A stretch of 31,275 bases of DNA from an uncultured Zoogloea sp. (GCA_937967645.1 CALBTT010000144.1:1-31275), one strand, 5' to 3'; shown: positions 7,226 to 15,820, counted from the stretch's first letter. Program-made: numbers and translations. The notes: generated by a model not told the origin, from the letters alone.

Positions 7226-7561
7226 TCAAGGCCAGAACACCCGGTGGGTGTCATCCACCACCAGATTCAGCAGTTCTTCGATCCGGCTGGCGCTGGCCTG
7301 CCAGACCCAGCGCCCGGCGCCGTGGTCGCGGGCATACAGGCGCCACACGGCGGGTTCGGGCTGCTCCAGGCGGGCGATGTCGATGACCCCGCCGGCCGGA
7401 TCGATGTTGCGGGAGCAGCACGGGCTGCGGATCAGCCAGCCCTCCTCCACCCAGAACACCTCGGGCTGCACGTAGCGGTAGCGGCTGCGCCGCTCCAGGT
7501 CGCGCAGGATGCGGCGGCGCACCAGCTCGCCCGGCCCGGTGACGCTGGCATGGCGGCTCAT
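7226..7561 (-). CDS. Small nif-operon protein, possibly DUF3024-like, 111 aa
   Basis: The sequence suggests a small soluble protein with an Arg-rich N-terminal helix, a strand pair YRYVQPEVFWVEEGWLIRS, and a CC pair in SPCCSRN. Its second half, with WRLYARDHGAGRWVWQ and LNLVVDDTHRVFWP, resembles DUF3024 proteins, which end in a similar Trp/Asp-rich pattern. That match is from memory and tentative. Start ATG at 7561; the gap to the NifZ-like gene is 26 bp and to nifS 10 bp, so it is part of the operon. The role is unknown. Confidence 0.65.
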   Translation of the reverse strand: MSRHASVTGPGELVRRRILRDLERRSRYRYVQPEVFWVEEGWLIRSPCCSRNIDPAGGVIDIARLEQPEPAVWRLYARDHGAGRWVWQASASRIEELLNLVVDDTHRVFWP

Positions 7562-7587
7562 GCTGACGGCCCCCTGGCTGGCGACGC

Positions 7588-7842
7588 TCAGGCCGCCGCC
7601 AGCTCCTCCTCGAGGCAGCCCACCACCCGACCGACCTTGCCGTCGCCGGCGCCGAACTCGACGATGTACACCGGGACGTTGGCTTCCTCGTGGTGGCCGA
7701 TCTGCACCACTTCGCCCAGGGCGCCGGCGGCGACGATCAGTTCGTCCTCGGGCACCTCCGGATGGCTGCCGTCATTGAACAGGTCGGTGGCGGCCGTCAC
7801 CTGCTGGCCCCACTGGTATTTCGGTTCACGCAGATCGATCAT
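7588..7842 (-). CDS. Second, short NifZ-like protein, 84 aa
   Basis: A small protein with a NifZ-type beta-barrel pattern: YQWGQQV near the start, FNDGSHPEVP, GALGEVVQIGHH, PVYIVEF and the end signature VGRVVGCLEEEL, which matches the C-terminal VGCREEEL of NifZ proteins. It follows the longer NifZ-like gene by 4 bp, with AAGGAG before the ATG at 7842. NifZ helps mature the P-cluster of the MoFe protein in Azotobacter. The two tandem copies share the family pattern but differ in length and in which motif is better kept: this one keeps the C-terminal end, the other the RNDGTYPG start. Confidence 0.82.
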   Translation of the reverse strand: MIDLREPKYQWGQQVTAATDLFNDGSHPEVPEDELIVAAGALGEVVQIGHHEEANVPVYIVEFGAGDGKVGRVVGCLEEELAAA

Positions 7843-7846
7843 GGTC

Positions 7847-8188
7847 TTACTCCTTGATGTGGGCGAGCCGGGCCACCTTGTCGCCGCCCAGGGCTTCGGC
7901 AACGTGCTCGGGCAGCTTGTCGAGGGAAACGATCTCGCGGCCGCGCATGCCCACCTTGTGGCCGGTGGCGACGAACTCGACGGCGTAGATGTAGAACTGC
8001 TGCAGGAAGGTGCCCACCGAGGTGACGTAGCCCACGTCGCCTTTGTTGACCAGCACCTCGCCCACGTCCTTGCCGGGATAGGTCCCGTCGTTGCGGACCT
8101 TGTAGCGGCTCACCACCCGTTCGCCGAAGTCGAACTGGGGCGCACCTTCGATCTCGATCACATCGCTGTCGCGGGAAATGTCACCCAT
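7847..8188 (-). CDS. NifZ
   Basis: A 113-aa protein with the NifZ core: FDFGERVVSRYKVRNDGTYPG (from about residue 19; the key part is VRNDGTYPG), GEVLVNKGDVGYVTSVGTFLQ and IYAVEF. It lacks the GCREEEL end, replaced by GMRGREIVSLDKLPEH. NifZ is an accessory factor in fusing the second half of the P-cluster in NifDK. The ATG at 8188 has GGAGG seven bases upstream and overlaps the end of the LRV gene by 8 bp. It is followed after 4 bp by a second NifZ-like gene. Confidence 0.9.
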   Translation of the reverse strand: MGDISRDSDVIEIEGAPQFDFGERVVSRYKVRNDGTYPGKDVGEVLVNKGDVGYVTSVGTFLQQFYIYAVEFVATGHKVGMRGREIVSLDKLPEHVAEALGGDKVARLAHIKE

Positions 8189-8981
8189 GGCGGGCCTCCG
8201 TTTCGAGGGTGGCAAGACGGACCCGGGCCGCTTCGCGGACCTCGGGCTCTTCATCCAGCAGGAGCCGGTGCAGCAGGTCGGCATCGGCCCGCTGAGCGAC
8301 CTCCCAGCGCACCTCCCAGGCCGGATCGCGGGCCAGTTCGCCCAGCAGCCCCACCGGCAGGCGGGCCACCAGGCTGCGCCGGATGTCGACCTCGGGATCG
8401 TTCAGCAGAGCCAGCAGGGCCGGCACCTCGAGGCGGCGGGCCACCACCAGGCGTACCTCACGGTCCGGGTCGCGGGCCAGCCTGGGCAGCAGGGCCACAG
8501 GCAGGCGCTCGGCCACCAGCTTGCGCACGAAGTAATCCGGGTCATCGGCCATCTCGATGAGGTGGTTGACCTCCAGGCGGTGGGCCACGCGGATGCGCAC
8601 CTCCCGGTCCGGGTCGTGGCGCAGCTCGGCCAGCAGGCGCTGGGGCAGGCGCAGGGCCACATGCAGGCGCACCGTCTCGTCGGGGTCGTGCATCAGCCCG
8701 ACCAGGCGGAACACGTCGGCCGAGCGCGAGGCCACCGCGCGCACCTCGAAATACGGATGCTCGAGATAGTCGTTGGCCCGCTCCGGGTTCCAGCGGAAGA
8801 AGCGGTCGATGCGCTTGGCGTAGCGGTCGAACACGCAGGCGTGGCCGGGCTGGCAGCGGCCGGTGTCACGCAGGGCCAGGTTCTCGCAGCCCTCGCAGGC
8901 CAGGGCGCGGCCCTGCCAGTCCACCGCCGGTGGCTCGCTGGGGCCCCAGGCCGCGCCGGGCTGGATGGCATCGGTCATCAT
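8181..8981 (-). CDS. LRV protein with N-terminal Fe-S cluster
   Basis: A 266-aa protein. The N-terminus carries CEGCENLALRDTGRCQPGHAC (residues 29-49, four Cys: CX2CX10CX5C), the pattern of the [4Fe-4S] domain of leucine-rich-repeat-variant (LRV) proteins, followed by FDRYAKRIDRFF. From about residue 70 there are seven to eight repeats of roughly 24 residues with forms such as LARDPDREVRLVVARRL, which build a right-handed helical solenoid. The first such protein was found in the nif region of Azotobacter vinelandii. The function is unknown; a protein- or nucleic-acid-binding scaffold sensing Fe-S status is a guess. The start at ATG 8981 overlaps the preceding stop as ATGATGA, with GGAGG upstream. 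Confidence 0.92.
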   Translation of the reverse strand: MMTDAIQPGAAWGPSEPPAVDWQGRALACEGCENLALRDTGRCQPGHACVFDRYAKRIDRFFRWNPERANDYLEHPYFEVRAVASRSADVFRLVGLMHDPDETVRLHVALRLPQRLLAELRHDPDREVRIRVAHRLEVNHLIEMADDPDYFVRKLVAERLPVALLPRLARDPDREVRLVVARRLEVPALLALLNDPEVDIRRSLVARLPVGLLGELARDPAWEVRWEVAQRADADLLHRLLLDEEPEVREAARVRLATLETEARHG

Positions 8982-9544
8982 GACGCCACCTCCGCCACAT
9001 CGTCGTCGTAATCCACATCGCGGCCGCCGCGGGCCTGCACCGCCGCCAGGACCCGGTGGCCCAGGCTGTCGGCCGGGTCCAGCGCCGCCAGCAGCTCGAG
9101 CACGGCCCTGCCCTCCTCCGCCTCGCCGAGACGCAGGCTGAGATAGGCATAGCCCTTCAGGGCAAACAGGTAGAAGCGGGGCGCCACTGCGTGGGCGCGC
9201 AGTTCGGCGATCCGCTCCGGGCCCCAGCTCATCGCCGGCGCCACCTGACGCCAGTCCGCCGGCAGGCCGAGAGGCCCGGCGGCCAGGGCGATGGCCTCCA
9301 GGGCCACCCGGCGGGCGTCGGCCAGGCGGTTGGCGTAGAAATAGAAACGGTAATGGGCGATCAGGGGCGCCGGGTGCGCGGGCGCCAGGGCGCGGGCCTG
9401 CAACAGGAGGCCGAGGGCGCCCTCGTCGCCGATGCCGGCCCGGCCGGCGGTGTCGATCAGCGCTTCGACCGCGGGGTCGAGCCCGGCACCGAGGATGGCC
9501 TCCTCGAAGCCGGGCGATGCACCTGGAAGGCCGCTGGCCGACAT
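8978..9544 (-). CDS. Helical-repeat (TPR-like) nif-associated protein, 188 aa
   Basis: I do not know a named family. The sequence is predicted to be almost all alpha-helical, with TPR-like helix pairs such as ALGLLLQARALAPAHPAPLI, ADARRVALEAIALAAG and GRAVLELLAALDPADSLGHRVL (each quoted in part). It ends in an acidic tail DVDYDDDVAEVAS. It has no signal peptide or cysteine motif and is likely a cytoplasmic adaptor. The ATG at 9544 follows the HesB-like gene by 14 bp, and the stop overlaps the start of the LRV gene. The packing supports a true gene co-expressed with nifB. Confidence 0.75.
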   Translation of the reverse strand: MSASGLPGASPGFEEAILGAGLDPAVEALIDTAGRAGIGDEGALGLLLQARALAPAHPAPLIAHYRFYFYANRLADARRVALEAIALAAGPLGLPADWRQVAPAMSWGPERIAELRAHAVAPRFYLFALKGYAYLSLRLGEAEEGRAVLELLAALDPADSLGHRVLAAVQARGGRDVDYDDDVAEVAS

Positions 9545-9558
9545 GACCCTGCTCCGCC

Positions 9559-9945
9559 TCAGCTGCGCCGGATCGCGCTGATATCCACCTTCGCCACACC
9601 CGGCGGCTGGGCGCTGCTGCCGCTGCTCGAGGAGCAGCCGCAGGCACCGGCGTTCGGGTTGAAGAAGGTGAGACCGCTCGCCGTGGGCGTGTCGGAGAAG
9701 TCGATGGTCACGCCATCCAGCATCAGCCGCGATTCGGCCGGCAGGAAGAGCTTGAGGTCACCGACGGCCAGCACTTCGTCACCCGCCAGGGGCGCCCCCT
9801 CGACGGTGAACTCGGCGCTGTAGCCCGAGCAACCACCGGCACTCACCGTGAGGCGGAAGCCGGCACCCTCGCCCTGCCCCGAGAAGCGCACCATGCGACG
9901 CATGAACTTCTCGGCGGCCGGATTGACTGTCACGTTCGGCAGCAT
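9559..9945 (-). CDS. HesB/IscA-type Fe-S carrier linked to NifB
   Basis: A 128-aa A-type carrier homologue. The three ligand cysteines are Cys39 (AGGCSGY), Cys102 and Cys104 (GACGCSSS). It extends about 25 residues past the usual CGC end with a Ser-rich segment and RGD-free tail (PPGVAKVDISAIRRS). Such proteins bind [4Fe-4S] or [2Fe-2S] clusters in transit; here the likely client is NifB or nitrogenase. It starts at ATG 9945, two bases after the fdxN stop, and so is coupled to fdxN and nifB. It is the third A-type carrier in the window, with those at 20996 and 21367. Confidence 0.9.
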   Translation of the reverse strand: MLPNVTVNPAAEKFMRRMVRFSGQGEGAGFRLTVSAGGCSGYSAEFTVEGAPLAGDEVLAVGDLKLFLPAESRLMLDGVTIDFSDTPTASGLTFFNPNAGACGCSSSSGSSAQPPGVAKVDISAIRRS

Positions 9946-9947
9946 GA

Positions 9948-10142
9948 TCAGGCCTTCACGATGCAGCCATCGACCGGACACACGGCCACGCACTGGGGCG
10001 AGTCGTAGTGGCCTTCGCACTCGGTGCACTTGGCCGGGTCGATGATGAAGACACCGCTCTTTTCACGGATGGCGTCGTTGGGGCATTCCGGGTCGCAGGC
10101 GGAGCAGCCGGAGCAGGTGGAACCGATGATCTTGAGGGCCAT
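9948..10142 (-). CDS. FdxN-type 2[4Fe-4S] ferredoxin
   Basis: A 64-aa bacterial ferredoxin. The first motif is Cys10, 13, 16, 20 (CSGCSACDPEC); the second is Cys39, 42, 51, 55 (CTECEGHYDSPQCVAVC), with the eight-residue insert between the second and third Cys typical of nif-associated FdxN. A ninth Cys, Cys60, is near the end. FdxN is an electron donor in FeMo-co biosynthesis at NifB in Azotobacter. It lies 46 bp after nifB, with GGAGACC before the ATG at 10142, consistent with a NifB partner. Confidence 0.94.
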   Translation of the reverse strand: MALKIIGSTCSGCSACDPECPNDAIREKSGVFIIDPAKCTECEGHYDSPQCVAVCPVDGCIVKA

Positions 10143-10188
10143 GATGGTCTCCTAGCGGTAGTGGAGTGGGTACGAAAGGTTCGGTGGA

Positions 10189-11760
10189 TCAGGCTGCCAT
10201 CACGGCGCCCTGGCGGATGCTGGCGTCGCCGCGCGGCTGATGGACGATGGCGCCGCTGGCGACGCGCCCGCAGTAGTCGGCAAACCAGGTCAGCGCGGCC
10301 TTCTCGATGAACTCGTGGGCGTATTCCTCGACCGGCTCGATGCCGGCGGCCTTCAGCTCATCGCGGGGGCAGGCGCCGATCTTGGAGACCAGCACGGCGT
10401 GGCAGTCGTTGATGGCATTGACGATCGACGGCAGCTGCTCGTCCTCGCCATAGCCGCCCTGGCAGTACAGATCCACGCGGCGGTGGCCGACGAACAGGGC
10501 TTCCTTGCGGCTGACTTCGAAGATCTGGAACTCGGTGGCGTGGCCGAAGTGCTGATTGACCCGCCCCTGGCCTTCGGTGGCCACGGCCACCAGTACCTTG
10601 AGGTCTTCCTGACCGGCGATCAGGCTGGCATCCAGGGCGTCGGCCAGGGCATCCACCTTGGCCTGGTGCTGGGCCTGGCGCTCGGCCTCGACCTTCTCCT
10701 GGTAGGCGCGGCGTTTGTCGATGTCATAGACGATGTCCATCTCCTCGATCTTGTCGAGGGTGAATTCGTCACTGCGATCCTCGCCGAGCAGGCCCACCGC
10801 ATCGGCGCGGCATTGGCGGCAGTGGCGCATCAGGTTGGCGCCGCCCATGCAGGCGTCCTGAACGGCCTTCAGTTCCTGGGCGGTGGGGCCGCGCTGGCCG
10901 GTGAGGCCGAAGTGGGTGCCATGCTCGGCCTCGCTGATCAGCGGCATGATGTTGTGCAGGAAGGCGCCGCGCTTCTTGACCTCGCGGTTCACATCGATCA
11001 GGTGGGTGTCGTTGATGCCAGGGATCAACACCGAGTTGATCTTGGTGAGCACGCCGCGGGCGGTGAGCATCTCCAGGCCCTTCATCTGCTGTTCGTGCAG
11101 GATGCGGGCGGCCTCGACGCCGGTGACCCGCCGGTGGTCCCAGAAGATCCAGGGATAGATCTTGGCGCCGATCTCCGGATCCACCATGTTGATGGTGATG
11201 GTCACGTGATCGATGTTGTGCTTGCAGATCTCGTCCACCATCTCCGGCAAAGCCAGGCCGTTGGTGGACAGGCACAGCTTGATGTCCGGCGCCTTCTCGG
11301 TGAGCTGACGCATGGTCTCGAAGGTCTTCTTCGGATTGGCCAGCGCGTCGCCGGGGCCGGCGATGCCGAGCACGGTCATCTGCGGGATCTCGCTGGCGAC
11401 CGCCAGCACCTTCTTGACCGCCTGGTCGGGGGTCAGCTTCTGGCTCACCACGCCCGGGCGCGACTCGTTGCTGCAGTCGTACTTGCGGTTGCAGTAGTTG
11501 CACTGGATGTTGCAGGCCGGCGCCACCGCCACGTGCATGCGGGCGAAGTGGTGGTGGGCCTCCTCGGAGTAACAGGGGTGGTTCTTGACCTTGTCCCAGA
11601 TCTCCGAGGGCATGTCGTCGGGGCCTCCCGACGAGCCACAGCTGGACTTGCCAGCCCCGCCGGAGCTGGAACAGCCGCCGGCGGATTCACTGGCGACGGG
11701 CTCGGCCAGTGCGTTGCGATGGGCTTTCAGGTCACCAAGGCTGATGTAGGCGCTTTGCAT
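10189..11760 (-). CDS. NifB, FeMo-co precursor synthase
   Basis: A 523-aa radical-SAM enzyme that makes NifB-co, the [8Fe-9S-C] core of FeMo-co. The SAM cluster motif is Cys83, Cys87, Cys90 (CNIQCNYC), followed by NRKYDC. The C-terminal part, from about residue 390 (LVAVATEGQGRVNQHFGHATEF), is the NifX/NafY-like domain that holds the product. The N-terminal 50 residues form a Gly/Ser-rich linker with CGSSGG. The ATG at 11760 is preferred over a longer frame to 11835 because AAGGAG lies upstream and the longer start would fall inside the sigma-54 promoter region. It is the first gene of the 13-gene unit and lies downstream of a sigma-54 promoter (11819-11834) and a NifA box (11891-11906). Confidence 0.97.
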   Translation of the reverse strand: MQSAYISLGDLKAHRNALAEPVASESAGGCSSSGGAGKSSCGSSGGPDDMPSEIWDKVKNHPCYSEEAHHHFARMHVAVAPACNIQCNYCNRKYDCSNESRPGVVSQKLTPDQAVKKVLAVASEIPQMTVLGIAGPGDALANPKKTFETMRQLTEKAPDIKLCLSTNGLALPEMVDEICKHNIDHVTITINMVDPEIGAKIYPWIFWDHRRVTGVEAARILHEQQMKGLEMLTARGVLTKINSVLIPGINDTHLIDVNREVKKRGAFLHNIMPLISEAEHGTHFGLTGQRGPTAQELKAVQDACMGGANLMRHCRQCRADAVGLLGEDRSDEFTLDKIEEMDIVYDIDKRRAYQEKVEAERQAQHQAKVDALADALDASLIAGQEDLKVLVAVATEGQGRVNQHFGHATEFQIFEVSRKEALFVGHRRVDLYCQGGYGEDEQLPSIVNAINDCHAVLVSKIGACPRDELKAAGIEPVEEYAHEFIEKAALTWFADYCGRVASGAIVHQPRGDASIRQGAVMAA

Positions 11761-11818
11761 GGAGGCGGCTCCTTGTCTCTGTTCGGGGGACGTTTTCAGT
11801 GTCGTTTGAGAGACGTAT

Positions 11819-11834
11819 AGCCAGATCCATGCCA
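11819..11834 (-). promoter_or_regulatory. Sigma-54 (-24/-12) promoter of nifB unit
   Basis: On the minus strand the 16-mer TGGCATGGATCTGGCT matches the TGGCACGRNNNTTGCW consensus at all but two specified positions, with GG and GC exactly 12 apart. Transcription would start near 11808, about 48 nt before the nifB ATG. Confidence 0.82.
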
Positions 11835-11890
11835 ACGCATATTTTTCTTACATATCAGTACCTTGATTGATAAACCTGGACATTTCGGGG

Positions 11891-11906
11891 TGTCGTTGAA
11901 TGAACA
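11891..11906. promoter_or_regulatory. NifA upstream activator site for nifB
   Basis: TGT-N10-ACA at 11891-11906, the NifA binding consensus. Its centre is about 90 bp upstream of the predicted start near 11808, a usual distance. It abuts the terminator hairpin of the upstream gene. Confidence 0.75.
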
Positions 11907-11940
11907 AAGCCCGACCGGCCGGCGAAGGCATGTCGGGCTT
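11907..11940 (-). terminator. Terminator of the MASE3/GGDEF/EAL gene
   Basis: A 9-bp perfect stem AAGCCCGAC / GTCGGGCTT with a 16-nt GC-rich loop lies 24 bp after the stop at 11964. On the minus strand the stem runs into TTTGTTC, a weak T-tract. It probably insulates the nifB promoter from the upstream gene. Confidence 0.65.
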
Positions 11941-11963
11941 GCGACAAAGCGTACAAGAGAGGG

Positions 11964-14900
11964 TCAGACGGTATCGGCCAGCGCGGGGCGCGCCTCCCCG
12001 TGCCGGACCGCGAAGGCCACCGCCTCGGCCGGCGCCACCGGCCGGCTGAAGAAATAGCCCTGCACGAAATCGCATTCGCACTCGCGCAGGAAGGCCAGCT
12101 GCTCGGCGGTCTCGACCCCTTCGGCGACCACCTGGATGTCCAGGTTGTGGGCCATCGAGACGATGGCCCGAACGATCGCCGCATCGTCGGCGTTGGTGGA
12201 CAACTCGTCCACGAAGGAACGGTCGATCTTCAGCACATCCACCGGGAACTGCTTCAGATAGCCCAGCGAGGAATAGCCGGTACCGAAGTCATCCACCGCG
12301 ATGTTCACGCCCAGCCCCTTGATCTGGGTCAGCGCCCGGGTGGTGGCCAGGGGGTCGCGCATCAGCACGCCTTCGGTGATCTCCAGCTCCAGCAGCCCGC
12401 CCTCCAGGGCCGAATCCGCCAGTGCGGCACGGATCAGGCGGGCCACGTCCATGTACTCGAACTGCTGGGCCGACACGTTGACGGCCACCGGCAGGACGAC
12501 CCCGCCTTCATCGCGCCAGGTCCGGATCTGCCGGCAGGCTTCGCGGATCACCCACTCGCCCAGGTGGGCGATCAGCATGCTGCGCTCGGCGATGGGGATG
12601 AACTCGGCCGGCGACACGACACCCCGTTGCGGATGGCGCCAGCGCACCAGGGCCTCGAAGCCGGTCACCTCACCGGAGCGCAGCGACACCTTGGGCTGGT
12701 ATTGCAGGAACAGCTCGTCGTTGTCGATGCCATGGCGCAGATCCACCTCCATCTGCAGGTCGAGGTTGAAGCGCTCGTCCATGTCCGGGGTGTAGAACTG
12801 ATAGCCGTTGCGCCCCTGCTCCTTGGCCCGGTACATGGCCACGTCGGCCTTGCGCAGCAGCTCGTCGCCGTTGTCATGATCGAAGGGGTACACGCTGACG
12901 CCCAGGCTGGCGGTGACGTAGATCTCCCGCCCGTCCACGACGATCACACGCCCGAGGACCTGCACCATCTTCTCGACGATGCCGACCACATCGTTCGCCG
13001 AGCTGAGGCCCGGCAGCAGGGCGATGAACTCGTCGCCGCCCTGACGCGCCAGGGTGTCGCTGTGACGCAGCACGTCGCGCAGCCGGCTGGCCACCTCAAG
13101 CAGCACCTGATCGCCGTGGGCATGGCCGAGGGTGTCGTTGATGCGCTTGAAGTTGTCCAGATCGAGGAACACCACCGCCATCAGCTTGCGCTCACGCCGG
13201 GCGTTGGCGATCGCCTGCTGCAGGCGGTCGCGCATCAGCAGGCGGTTGGGCATGCCGGTCAGCGCGTCGTGGGTGGCCTGGAAGGACAGGCGGTCCTCCA
13301 TCATCTTGCGCTCGCGGATGTCCCGCGCCACGGTGGTCCAGTACTCGAAGGCGCCACTGGCGTCCTTGTGGGTCATGATCACCTGCCAGGTGGCGATCTC
13401 CTCCCCGCTGCGGCTGCGCCACACCGTCTCGCCTTCCCAGACGCCATGCTTCTCTGCCTGGGGCAAGGCCCGGTTGCGGATGAAGCGGGCCACCGCGGGG
13501 GAATGGTGGTCCTCCAGGGACTCTCCCGAGATGTCCTCGTTGAGGCCGATGCCGAGCATGGTGCGGCCATAGGGGTTGAGGTAGAGGTTGCGGCCGTCCC
13601 GGTCGGCCACCGCCACGGCGTCGCCCATCCGCTCGATGATCGCCAGCAGGCGGGCGTTGTGGCTGGTCGCCTCCTTCTCCACGGAGATGTCGCTGACCAT
13701 CAGCAGCAAAGGCCCCACTGTCCCGTCTGCCGTGTCCACCAGCGCTGCCGCCAGGCGGGCCCAGCAGGGCTGCCCGTCCTTGCGCAGCAGCTTGAGTTCG
13801 GCCGAATAGAGGGGAAGCTGCCCTTCGCAGAGGGCCAGGATGTCCCGCGCCACATTCAGGCGCTGCTCCACCGGAAAGAGACGGCTCAAGGCGACCTGTT
13901 CAAGCTCGCCCGGCGCATAGCCAAGCAAGCTGCCGAGGAAGGTGTTCACCCGCAGCACCGTCCCGTTGCAGTCCACAAAGGCCATACCGGTCGGGAAATC
14001 GTCAAAGGCGTGGCGGAAGACCCGCTCGCTCTTTTCCAGGGCCTTCTGCAGGGCCCGCTGGTGGCTCACGTCCCGGGTGATCCCCCGGTAGCCCATGAAA
14101 CGTCCATCCTGCTCAAAGTAAGGGGCCGCATTGGTCTCCACCATGCGCAGCGCCCCGCTGCGGCTGCGGTTGGTGTGGTCCAGGTGCAGCAGCGGCTCGC
14201 GGCGGGCCGCGATGTCACGCACCTTGGCGCTGAGCTCGGCGGCATCCGCCTCGATCATGAAAGAGAACAGACTGCGCCCCAGCACCTCGTCGGGCCGGTA
14301 GCCCAGCAGGTCCTGGACGCGCTGGCTGGAGTAGGTCAGCACACCAGCCGGATCCATCTCCCACACCCAGTCGGCCGAGTTGTCGAGGAAGCTGCGCACC
14401 CGCAGCTCGCTCTCCCGCAGCTGGCGGGTCATCCGCACCCGCTCGCTGGCATCGCGCAGAGTGGCGATCACGCAACGCTGGCCGTCGAGCACCACCGGGC
14501 TGAGAGCGATATCCACCGGAAACTCGCTGCCGTCGCGGCGGCGGGCGTACAACTCCTGGCCACCGGCCATGCTGCGGGACTGAGGGGCCGCCATGTAACC
14601 CATCACCTTGCCCCGGTGGGTGCCGCGGTATCGCTCGGGCAACAGCGCGTCGATGGACAGGCCGCGGACATGCTCTTCCTCATATCCCGTCAGCCCAGTG
14701 AAATGCGGATTGACCCGCAGGATCTCACCGTTGGCTCCCACCAGGATCACCCCGTCGGGAGACGACATGAACATCGCCTCCATCTCTTCGCCCTTGCGCG
14801 CCGCCACTTGCTCGGCCTCGATCAGACGGCGGTGGGGCTCGCGGATCATGCCGCCGATCAAGGTGCGGTAGAGCAGGAAACAGCCCACCACCTTGTAGAT

Positions 14901-15629
14901 GTGCCCCATCAGGATGAACAGGTCGTTCGAGCGCGCATAGACGACGAAGCACCATTCGCCGGCAATCAGGGTCAGCAGGGCCGCGACCATTCCCTCATGG
15001 GCATACGGCGCCGGCGCCGCACCCCGCCAGGCCTCGAGCGCCAGGGCCAGGACGAGGATGGCGATGACCAGATACTCCAGCCCGATCTTCAGCGGCGTCA
15101 GGCCATCGTTCCAGAGCAGCGCCGGGTAGGCGTCAGCCAGCCAGGCCACCCCGGGGATCAGTACGATGGCCGAGGCCAGCACCGCCAGCAACATGTCGCG
15201 CTGCAGGCGCGCGCTCCCCTGCCTGGACCAATCCAGCGAGACGCTGATGACCAGCCCCACCGCCATCACCAGGCGGCCCGCCAGCCAGAAGGCGATCGAC
15301 TTGGCATCCTGATTGCGTGTCAGCCAGTCCGGCATCCCCGGAAAGGACAGCAGGTGGGCCATGTCGAGCAAGGCCACCAGCAGGAACAGGCCGCCCACGT
15401 GGGCACCGGCCATGGAACCATTCAGCACCAGGGCATTGCGCCCGACCATGAAGACCATCGCCGACACGGTCACGGCCAGGATCTCCAGCACCGAATGCAG
15501 GACCACCCAGCCCTGTCCCAGGGACAAGATCCCCGGCGTGAGCATGAATATGGCCACCAGCAACGCGCCCCAGCCCAGGGTCCAGGTTTTCAGCGTTGAG
15601 AGGAAGAGAGGTAAGGGTGCAACCTGCAT
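11964..15629 (-). CDS. Membrane MASE3-PAS-GGDEF-EAL cyclic-di-GMP protein
   Basis: A 1221-aa inner-membrane protein. Residues 1-265 hold seven or so hydrophobic helices of MASE3 type (GGLFLLVALLDMAHLLSFPG and similar). Four PAS/PAC domains follow at about 285-775. The GGDEF motif is intact at about residue 864, with an inhibitory RxxD site (RHSD) five residues before it. The EAL domain (EALVRW, about 991; DDFGTGYSS; LKIDRSFV) keeps its metal-site motifs. It could thus both make and break c-di-GMP. Start ATG at 15629 with AGGA upstream. It lies between nifB and nifA on their strand. Whether it senses oxygen or redox state for nitrogen fixation cannot be told from sequence. Confidence 0.93.
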   Translation of the reverse strand: MQVAPLPLFLSTLKTWTLGWGALLVAIFMLTPGILSLGQGWVVLHSVLEILAVTVSAMVFMVGRNALVLNGSMAGAHVGGLFLLVALLDMAHLLSFPGMPDWLTRNQDAKSIAFWLAGRLVMAVGLVISVSLDWSRQGSARLQRDMLLAVLASAIVLIPGVAWLADAYPALLWNDGLTPLKIGLEYLVIAILVLALALEAWRGAAPAPYAHEGMVAALLTLIAGEWCFVVYARSNDLFILMGHIYKVVGCFLLYRTLIGGMIREPHRRLIEAEQVAARKGEEMEAMFMSSPDGVILVGANGEILRVNPHFTGLTGYEEEHVRGLSIDALLPERYRGTHRGKVMGYMAAPQSRSMAGGQELYARRRDGSEFPVDIALSPVVLDGQRCVIATLRDASERVRMTRQLRESELRVRSFLDNSADWVWEMDPAGVLTYSSQRVQDLLGYRPDEVLGRSLFSFMIEADAAELSAKVRDIAARREPLLHLDHTNRSRSGALRMVETNAAPYFEQDGRFMGYRGITRDVSHQRALQKALEKSERVFRHAFDDFPTGMAFVDCNGTVLRVNTFLGSLLGYAPGELEQVALSRLFPVEQRLNVARDILALCEGQLPLYSAELKLLRKDGQPCWARLAAALVDTADGTVGPLLLMVSDISVEKEATSHNARLLAIIERMGDAVAVADRDGRNLYLNPYGRTMLGIGLNEDISGESLEDHHSPAVARFIRNRALPQAEKHGVWEGETVWRSRSGEEIATWQVIMTHKDASGAFEYWTTVARDIRERKMMEDRLSFQATHDALTGMPNRLLMRDRLQQAIANARRERKLMAVVFLDLDNFKRINDTLGHAHGDQVLLEVASRLRDVLRHSDTLARQGGDEFIALLPGLSSANDVVGIVEKMVQVLGRVIVVDGREIYVTASLGVSVYPFDHDNGDELLRKADVAMYRAKEQGRNGYQFYTPDMDERFNLDLQMEVDLRHGIDNDELFLQYQPKVSLRSGEVTGFEALVRWRHPQRGVVSPAEFIPIAERSMLIAHLGEWVIREACRQIRTWRDEGGVVLPVAVNVSAQQFEYMDVARLIRAALADSALEGGLLELEITEGVLMRDPLATTRALTQIKGLGVNIAVDDFGTGYSSLGYLKQFPVDVLKIDRSFVDELSTNADDAAIVRAIVSMAHNLDIQVVAEGVETAEQLAFLRECECDFVQGYFFSRPVAPAEAVAFAVRHGEARPALADTV

Positions 15630-15820
15630 ATACAGGATTCCTGATGGCGACGTTTCGCGTAACTGTTAATTTCCGTAAGCGGAAGCCCCGGAAAGTACCA
15701 TCATTCTGAGTAGGGAAATAAGTTCCTTGCATGGAAGCACAGGAAAATATCCACACCCTGGCGCATTGAGCAATGCATCTCACGGAATCCTGCGGCTCCT
15801 CGGGGGGAGCCTGCCTCCTC

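Noticed and set aside
11860..11880. FNR-like box near TTGATTGATAAAC upstream of nifB
   Set aside because: Only the left half fits TTGAT-N4-ATCAA.
12000..15599. Plus-strand open frame of about 1200 codons
   Set aside because: It is the reverse of the MASE3-PAS-GGDEF-EAL gene, is rich in His, Gln and Gly and shows no recognisable domain.
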